From contig NC_083345.1 of the NCBI RefSeq assembly GCF_019175385.1, forward strand, positions 7,293,205 through 7,357,204: 64,000 nt of DNA, in the 5' to 3' direction. Every line of letters begins with the position of its first letter. Position 1 is the stretch's first letter. The stretch is from Lycium barbarum. Its lineage: Eukaryota; Streptophyta; Magnoliopsida; Solanales; Solanaceae. The notes beneath the pieces are model-generated. The model had not been told where the DNA came from, searched no databases, and was given only the letters and a program-made list of their open reading frames with translations. The translations under genes and the position numbers were made by a program. Below, one piece after another: positions 56,316 through 64,000 of this stretch.

Positions 56316-56815
56316 NNNNNNNNNNNNNNNNNNNNNNNNNNNNNNNNNNNNNNNNNNNNNNNNNNNNNNNNNNNNNNNNNNNNNNNNNNNNNNNNNNNNN
56401 NNNNNNNNNNNNNNNNNNNNNNNNNNNNNNNNNNNNNNNNNNNNNNNNNNNNNNNNNNNNNNNNNNNNNNNNNNNNNNNNNNNNNNNNNNNNNNNNNNNN
56501 NNNNNNNNNNNNNNNNNNNNNNNNNNNNNNNNNNNNNNNNNNNNNNNNNNNNNNNNNNNNNNNNNNNNNNNNNNNNNNNNNNNNNNNNNNNNNNNNNNNN
56601 NNNNNNNNNNNNNNNNNNNNNNNNNNNNNNNNNNNNNNNNNNNNNNNNNNNNNNNNNNNNNNNNNNNNNNNNNNNNNNNNNNNNNNNNNNNNNNNNNNNN
56701 NNNNNNNNNNNNNNNNNNNNNNNNNNNNNNNNNNNNNNNNNNNNNNNNNNNNNNNNNNNNNNNNNNNNNNNNNNNNNNNNNNNNNNNNNNNNNNNNNNNN
56801 NNNNNNNNNNNNNNN
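56316..56815. other. Assembly gap of exactly 500 N
   Basis: Five hundred N in a row. Such round sizes are normally placeholders for an unknown gap. The next base begins a copy of sequence seen 18,415 bp upstream. Confidence 0.99.
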
Positions 56816-58007
56816 AGATGTTAAAGAATGTGTTGACCTCTTAGAAATTTTTTATAATGCAACTCTTGCTTTTTCTAGACAATTCTATCCCACGGTAACC
56901 GGAATTTCAACCTACTTAGCGAAAATAGCTAGAGTTTTACAAGAGTATAAATATAAACCCGATTATCAAGTGGCTATTTTTGAAATGATAATCAAATTTA
57001 AGAAGTATTTTTTTCCCATCCCAACTTTATTTATATTGGGTTCCCTTTTAAATCCTTGTTTAAAAGTGTCTTATACTAAAAGTTTGGTTAGTCAAATTTA
57101 TACATTTTTAGAAATTGAAGAGGGAGTTCAACCATCTTTAGCTGAAGTCGATCTCGCTATTGATGATGAGTTTAGAAAAGTTTTTACTCATTATTCTAGT
57201 TTGGAAGAACGTGCTACACCTGTTGCTCCACGCCCTACTACTTCTCAGAGTAGCAAAAAGGGTTTGTCGGGTTTAAAAGTTTTACATTCACAGCCAACTT
57301 CTTCTTCTACTGCAAACTTTGATGAATATAACTTCTATTTGATGCAGCCAAATGTGGATATCAAGGAACTGGATGAGTTGGACGTCTTAGCATGGTGGAA
57401 GAAGTACAAGGCAAGTTATCCGGTACTTTCAAGAATGGCTCGAGATATCCTTACGGTTCAAGTATCAACCGTGGCTTCGGAGAGCGCATTTAGCCAAGGA
57501 AGACAGCAAATTGGAGACCATAGACATTCATTATCCGGCTTTAGCTTGCAAGTACTAGTGTGCATTCGCGATTGGATTAGATCGGAGCGACGCAACCAAA
57601 ACTTAGAAGCGAAGGAAGTCGAAGAGGAAGAAATTGAAGATTTGATAGCTAGTGGACCGGACCAAATGGAAGACTTTGAAGATATTTCCATGACCGAATA
57701 TGATGTGGGGGAAATTAACGAAATGGTTCAAAATTGGTGATTTTATTATTCTACTATTTTTGTACAACTCATGTATTATTTGCAAGTAAAAAAAAAATAC
57801 AACTTGCAAATAAATGTTATCCAAGAATGAATAAAATATATGGCTCATTGAGCTTTCTTCTATTTACTTGTATTCATATTTTTACTTTTATTAAGTTAGG
57901 AATATACCTAAAATATACTAAGAATATACTTATAATATACATCTACTTAAATTAAAAATTAGAAAGTTATATACTTGAAAAATAACTAAAATATATTAAG
58001 AATATAC

Positions 58008-58087
<80 letters not shown>

Positions 58088-58448
58088 TATATATAAGTAT
58101 ATTAAGTTATACATATATATAAGTTACACATATATATGTATACGAAAAGCACTATTCTGTATTGCTGACTTGCTGTTAGCCTGTTAGTCAGTAAATATTT
58201 AAACTTTAATTATAAACTTGTATAACATATGTAAATATACCTACAATATACTAATAAATACTATATATATAATACAAAAAACAAAAAACAAAAAAGGTTT
58301 TAACCACTTTGAACCGGACCAGTTCCGGTTTGGGATTTCAAACCGGTAAACCGAAACCGGTTAAGCTGTTCCGGTTTTTTAACCGGAAACCGGCCGGTTC
58401 CCTAACCGGTTACCGGTCCGGTTCCGGTTAACCCGGTTAACAGGTATA
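56816..58448 (+). mobile_element. 3' part of the hAT transposon, second copy
   Basis: Equivalent to 38401-40033. The transposase frame is open from the gap edge to 57740 and holds the dimerisation domain. The left half would lie in the gap. The target sequence CCTCCCAC follows at 58449-58456. Confidence 0.93.
58013..58085. repeat. (AT)n microsatellite, second copy
   Basis: Same length as 39598-39670. Microsatellites change quickly, so the equality argues against an old duplication. Confidence 0.95.
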
Positions 58449-60642
58449 CCTCCCACCAGTTTCATGGTTCGTGTTTTCAGGAAACAATGAAATGATTCTT
58501 AAGGCAATCCACTGAATTTCTGAGGATGACATAAACATACCAAGCTAATACATTGGTTTAATTAGGGTAACAGCCAGATTTTGTGCCACTGACATATTCC
58601 AGACGAAATGGTCATACTCATACCAAGACATGCCAGACCATAATGACAGCAGCAACTACTGCATCTCAATCACAAGACTAGTTGAGGTCGGCTATATAAA
58701 TCCTCATTGTCCATTCTATGTTGCTCGGACTCGGTGTCGAGTGTCGGATAAGGGTACGGATCTAGAGGTCGGATTCGGCATAATCTAAATTTTAAGATTC
58801 CGGGGTACATATCCAGGTGCGGATACGGGTGCGGGGATTCGGCTAAAATAATTCAAAATTATAAGAAAAATAACTAAATCTATGCCTAGAAATAAAAAAC
58901 AAAAATAATTTTTTATAGTTATGTTTCATTTATAATTAAATATTAATTTTTAATTAACTTGAAACTTTTCTAGATACAATAAGTGTCCACTCTTCAAGAG
59001 CTCTCCGTTTCTTTCAATTTGGCCTCAAATATTTTCTCAGATTGGTCCGTGGATTTGGTCAAAGTATCCAATGTCGTTTGACCAGATCCGACACGAATCC
59101 GGTGTCGGTGTCGGTGTTGGTGTCGGACAAGGGTGCGGCAGCAAAAGTGAAGGGTCTGAGCAACATAACTCCATGTTGCCTCATTTAAACTAGTCTCAAG
59201 ATATTCAAATACTTTACACAGTGCTAGAAAGTTCTCTGCATTTTTTACTGACATACAAATCTCTAACAAGATTAATACTACTAGCAAACATTGGATCTAA
59301 AGTAAGCATCCTAGCCTGACTAAGCTTCCAAGCTAGCCTGAACACCACAATTATAAAAAAATGCTTTTTCTTTATAGGTAAAATAACCCTTACTCTCAAT
59401 TAATTGGTTTCTCCTCTGTGAATCTTCTTCTTCCATTTAGTTTAATATTTTGCTAAGTTTGAAGGTCTACCTCGCCGCTTATAACACATTCAATAACTAT
59501 GGTTTCATACCTATAGATCGGTGCATCTGGATGTTGATGTAGGGCATGACCAGCCTATCTCAAGCGGCCTTCTTTCATTTTATCCGGTATCTGTGCTACT
59601 TGCACCTTCTGCTGAATGTGATCATGTCTAATCTTGCCTAACGACACATTCATCTTAACATACGCACTTCTCCGACACTCATCTTGTGGATATGGTGGAC
59701 CTTAAGTGCTCAACATTCACTCATGTTTAGCATTGTTGATCTTAAAAACTGTTTCGTAGAACTAGAATTTCACTTTGATAAGTTTCCTCTTATCGTATAA
59801 TACTCTGGTAGCACTTCTTCATTGCAACTATCCTAGTTAATTCTCTATGTTATATCCTCAATTCCTCATCTAACATGCCACTATCCTGGATATATTTTCT
59901 TACTAAGTAATGATAAAACATCGAGTGTAGATATTAGGCATCGAAAAATCCTGTCTAATCTCATCTTAACTTCAGACCTCTGATACTAGCTCAAAACTGC
60001 GGTACATATTCTTAACTTCTACTCATTCTAAAATCAATTTTCTTTAAAGCATTTCGCCATAACTCAAGCTTTTGACTACCACCCTCATTAGTTTATAGTC
60101 AATTCATACAATAAGGTTGGCATATCATGCATCATGGATGAAAAATGGTTATATACCCAGCTCTACTACATTGATTTCAATAGGTTTCTAGCATAGGCTC
60201 ATTGACAGCCATCAATTGCCTCAATCATATCATCATATCACACCTATAGTCTCAGTCTCATTAGCAATTGGCAACAAAAAGTTAGTATCCAAAGAAGAAA
60301 AAGTAACAGTGTCAGCAGGAATCCAAATCAAAAAACATGGATGGCATCTTAAGGCAACTAATGGAAGTGAATCGTTACGAACAAAGTTATCTACCAAAGG
60401 CAAGTGAATGTCTGAGATGAGAAATCAGAGGTCCATTTACACTCGTCATTTTTCCAAACTTTAGTTTAGTTAGAGAATCATTTAGAAAAATAAGGTGATT
60501 TACCTTTAGGATTTCCATCTTGAGATGGAAGAATAAATCAAGTTACATGGTTTCTCACTTTAGGGGTGTATATATAAACGCAAGTCTTTGCATTTAGTGT
60601 CTCATATTGAAAATGCTAACTGTAGAATCCAGGTAGAGATAC

Positions 60643-63600
60643 TTACCTAAATATGTAGTATATTAGGAAAAAGGAAAGCACAAAGTATCCAACAAGTTTG
60701 CACACTTTCCGGTTTGATTTCTTCTCAAACACCTAAGAAAGTAACAGGATTGTTAGACTTGCATCTGATAATAGGAAATCACGGGAAAACATAGCATATC
60801 CTATAAGTATGTCCCACACAATCACAAACACACATGGCATAACAACATAACATATCACATGTGCCTACCATCTTGAACCGATCCATGGTTCCTGACATAA
60901 TTCCTCGAGATGAATCCATCTCATTCCCCTAATGGAAATAATCCAAGAAAGGAAAAGTTAACAAATAGTGTATGAAAGGGATCTAAAAACTAGCAGCTTA
61001 CTTAAAAAGTTAATAAGTAGTGTACAAAAAAGATTCAGAAAACTAGCCGGCTTACTGTTCGGTCTAGCATCCTGTTGTGGGTCTCCACCTCCTCATGTAT
61101 GTCACCTGTTAACTGTCCAAGTGCAAATATACTAACTATCAATGCCTCGAAGAACCTTAACAATACATAGCAGACATGCTGGAACTCCACAACCAATATC
61201 ATTAGTGCTTAAGAATATTACATGTGATACAACAACAGAACAGCTTTCAGTTACATAGCTCTGAGCATCATGTCATACATTATTTTATGCACCTATGCAA
61301 CTTCAGTAGGCAAAGGATTTACAAAAATGCATACAATGAATGTAGCTTTTCCAGTGAAAGTAGCACCAGAAATTTGACAATGAATGATTAGCCTCCAGAG
61401 GGTCAATAACACCAAGGACACATTGTTTCTACAAATTCCTGATTTTCAGAGTCGCTTGTATTTTTGGTGTAAGGAGAAAGTACCATGTTATACTGATAGT
61501 TGGTCTACCTTGGTGGAAGATAATGTGTGACTCAAGCAGAGTCACGTGCACATCTTGTACTTATTTTTTGTCAGTTGGTGTTTCTTAATGAAGCTATTCA
61601 ACTTATTAAAAAAATAACAGTAGCATCAGACAATGTGGTCCATGAGATGGCAATGAAGCCTACCTTTGGCGTGGACACAAGCATGAAATTCGAGTTCAAT
61701 CACAAACTGTTAGCGAATTGTCAGCATAACAATATGGTCATCATATTGCAGTAATAAGTCAACCATCTGGGACCATCCTTCACTGACATCTCACATAAGG
61801 ACTGAGTGATAGCCCTTGAAGATGAACTGTATTTTTCTCCTTAAATGATATTATTAGTTTGTAATCAATCAAAATTACAGGCAAGAGCACTTTGGTCAGG
61901 TAGATTAAAGATAGATGCCATGTATATAGGCCATGTGCTCTTCAAAAGTTCTAGCATTTCTTTTTCTTCTTTCCACAGAAATAATGTTCACCTTAAATTC
62001 TACCTAAATTTTGTGATGGTTACTCTGCAGATCCAATGACATTTAACTCAAAAGTTTTAGTGATGGACAGTGTTATTGAGAGTCATGGTTTCGTCACTTA
62101 AAGCGATGAAGCAAGATGAAGCGGCGGTTAGCATTTCATGGGTGAAGTCATGTGCTTCATAGAAGAGTGCGCTTCAACAATGACATGCAAAGTAATCTCA
62201 ATGGGAAGAGGTCAGTTCTTCAGATCTCAATCTTAAGGAGTTGGATCAATATTGACATCATTGTATACAAAATGCTGAAATATTTTAATTGCAATTTGAA
62301 CATTATAGCACTAATTTCATATACATTTGGTATTTTTTTAATTTTTGTGAATTGTGTGCTTCATTTCAAGGAATTGTGCGCGTCACTTCTTGCTTTTCAC
62401 TTCAAGCCCAACGGACCTTGTCGTTTCAAACAGATGAAGCTGATAAGTGATAATCAGGCTGCCATTCATATTGTCTCAAATCCAGTTTTACATGAAAGAA
62501 CGAAACATAAAGAGGTGAATTGTTATTTTATTAGGCAGAAGATAGTCTTGATGCATTGCCACCAGCTTCATCAGTTCAAATAACTATTTGGATGATGTTC
62601 TTACTCTTACCCTTAGAGGAGCTCGGATTATATACATTTGCAGCAAGCTTGGAGCATATGACATATACGCTCCAGCTTGAGTGAGAGTGTGAAAATATGA
62701 GAATACCTCAAATATTAGGTGTATGTCGGATACATTGTCAAAGATTGTAAGAAGAAAGCGTGATTTCAGGGATACACTCTTGGCTTATTTGTTTAAATTT
62801 GTGTACATATTTTAGGTGCAAGCTATCAATTTGACTACGAAGTGAATTATACTTGCATTATTTACAAAATAATGTTGATGAATTTAGTGCACCACCACCA
62901 AGGATCATATACAACATAACTAAGTAGTCATTTGGTTTAAGGGATTAGGGAGAATAATCAACATAAAATCCTAGAAAGATTAATAGAGTGTTTAGTTGGA
63001 GGGATTAGGAAATATAACCCCCCACAATAATAATGCAGCATTTGGTGGGGGGTACAAAATAATATACATAATAAGTTATGTGAAGATATGTGCATTAATT
63101 TATGTCGGATAGAATGTAGAATAGGAATACATGTATTACCAATACCAAGATAAGAGTATTAAAAGACAAAAATATTCTTCGAATACGTAATTCCTACATA
63201 ATATTCCTTGTATTACCACTCATCGCAGAACAATAACAATCACAATCTCTTCATTACTATTCATTGTATAAGCAGTTCTTGCATTATAATTTATTTGTTG
63301 TTGTGGGATTACACTGGGTATGTTGTTGTTGTTGTCGCATTATAAGTTATTTATTTTTTGAATTATAGGTTTACATCCACACATAACTAGTATGTGAACC
63401 AAATGATTCCTAAGTAAACCCTTTAGGGTAACTTTTGGCACTTGCTGAAAATTCCGCATGATTTCAGAGGTAACGAAGCTTGAACAGAAACCACAGCTAC
63501 TCAATGGACGGTATGCTCTAAAACAAAGAAAGAGGGTAACATAGAAAAAGAGGGAAGAAAATAAATGAAGCATAGCAAGAACTTACTTTCTTTAAAAAGC

Positions 63601-63743
63601 TGACTCTGTCTTGTAAGCTATCCACAGCTTTGTCATTATCTCGTTCATCAATATCACGGGGATAGGAAGATGAAGCCCGTATACCACCTTCCTCAATATT
63701 ATCATAGTTATCAAAGAGAGCAGCTCTATGAGCTCGATGATCC
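60643..63743 (-). CDS. BET12: BET1-like SNARE, second copy, partial in the window
   Basis: Exons 2-5 of the SNARE gene recur at 63743-63587, 61112-61056, 60928-60869 and 60732-60643 with the same splice sites and sequence. The first exon would fall outside the window at about 66294-66281. Domain content and role are as for 42228-47879. Because the whole surrounding segment is identical, this is more probably an assembly duplicate than a second gene. Confidence 0.8.
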
Positions 63744-64000
63744 CTGTAGACAAAGAAGTTCATATGCAATATCTAAGGTCATCAGACAAGAACAACAGAC
63801 TTCCGGGTATTAAGGTAACAACAACTTTCTTTGCTATGTATCTCATTGTACAAGAACCCCCTAGGGTGATAAATACCAACAATAGAAATAAAGCCTCTGA
63901 CGATATAGATTAAGACAGGCCTCGTATTCTGTCCTTTTTTATGTAAATAATTAATTTTGAGGTTGTGGCAAGGACGAGCTCTTTATCTCGTGCCTATGCA

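Larger units (their letters stand above)
56816..64000. repeat. Copy of 38401-45585, identical where compared
   Basis: Every open frame and every block I compared, including the 73-bp AT microsatellite, recurs at a constant offset of +18,415 up to the last base of the window. I found no difference. It includes the hAT 3' part, the TGTTGCTCGG MITE (58719-59165), the LINE relic (59500-59975), SNARE exons, the copia relic (62405-62705) and the TS fragment (63296-63336). Confidence 0.95.

Noticed and set aside
56294..56824. Frames spanning the N gap
   Set aside because: They are made of unknown bases; only the part after 56816 is real sequence.

Overview
The window is plant nuclear DNA, almost certainly from the nightshade family (Solanaceae). 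It is AT-rich, with long intergenic stretches and intron-containing genes. It carries SINEs of the type common in tobacco, tomato and relatives: a TS-like SINE with a (GTT)n tail and a SolS-like tRNA-derived family. It also has many MITEs of PIF/Harbinger, hAT, Mutator, CACTA and Stowaway type. The genus cannot be fixed from the sequence alone. I see no bacterial genes, operons or CRISPR arrays.

Three host genes are well supported, all on the minus strand. They are an intronless AT-hook nuclear protein of the AHL15/19/20 group (about 25.5-26.3 kb), a five-exon BET1-like Qc-SNARE closest to Bet1-like SNARE 1-2/BS14b (42.2-47.9 kb, assembled here by hand from exons of 14 to 157 nt), and an intronless DUF3475/DUF668 protein of the PSK-SIMULATOR type (50.4-52.1 kb).

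Most of the rest is mobile DNA. Positions 1-3750 hold a CACTA terminus built of ACCGACCTCATGAGGTCGGT palindromes, a CACTA MITE and a SINE remnant. Positions 3985-15595 are one complete 11.6-kb Ty3/gypsy element of the Tat lineage on the minus strand. It has a perfect 5-bp target duplication (AAACT), a tRNA-Lys primer site, gag, protease, RT, two RNase H domains and integrase, all broken by stops. On the opposite strand it carries an intron-containing extra gene (aORF) with its own TATA box, paired G-boxes and poly(A) signal. Between 15.6 and 36.3 kb lie a foldback PIF/Harbinger pair, SINEs, a 1.2-kb Mutator element with 9-bp target duplications and possibly captured gene sequence, and a hAT element containing a nested Mutator element and a poly-C tandem array. 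Positions 36298-40033 are a full-length hAT transposon with an 8-bp target duplication and a broken transposase that has lost one catalytic Asp.

Positions 56316-56815 are exactly 500 N. The sequence after the gap (56816-64000) repeats 38401-45585 base for base wherever I compared it, at a constant offset of 18,415. This is most likely a false duplication at a contig join, so the second hAT end and second SNARE gene should not be counted as real paralogues without checking.
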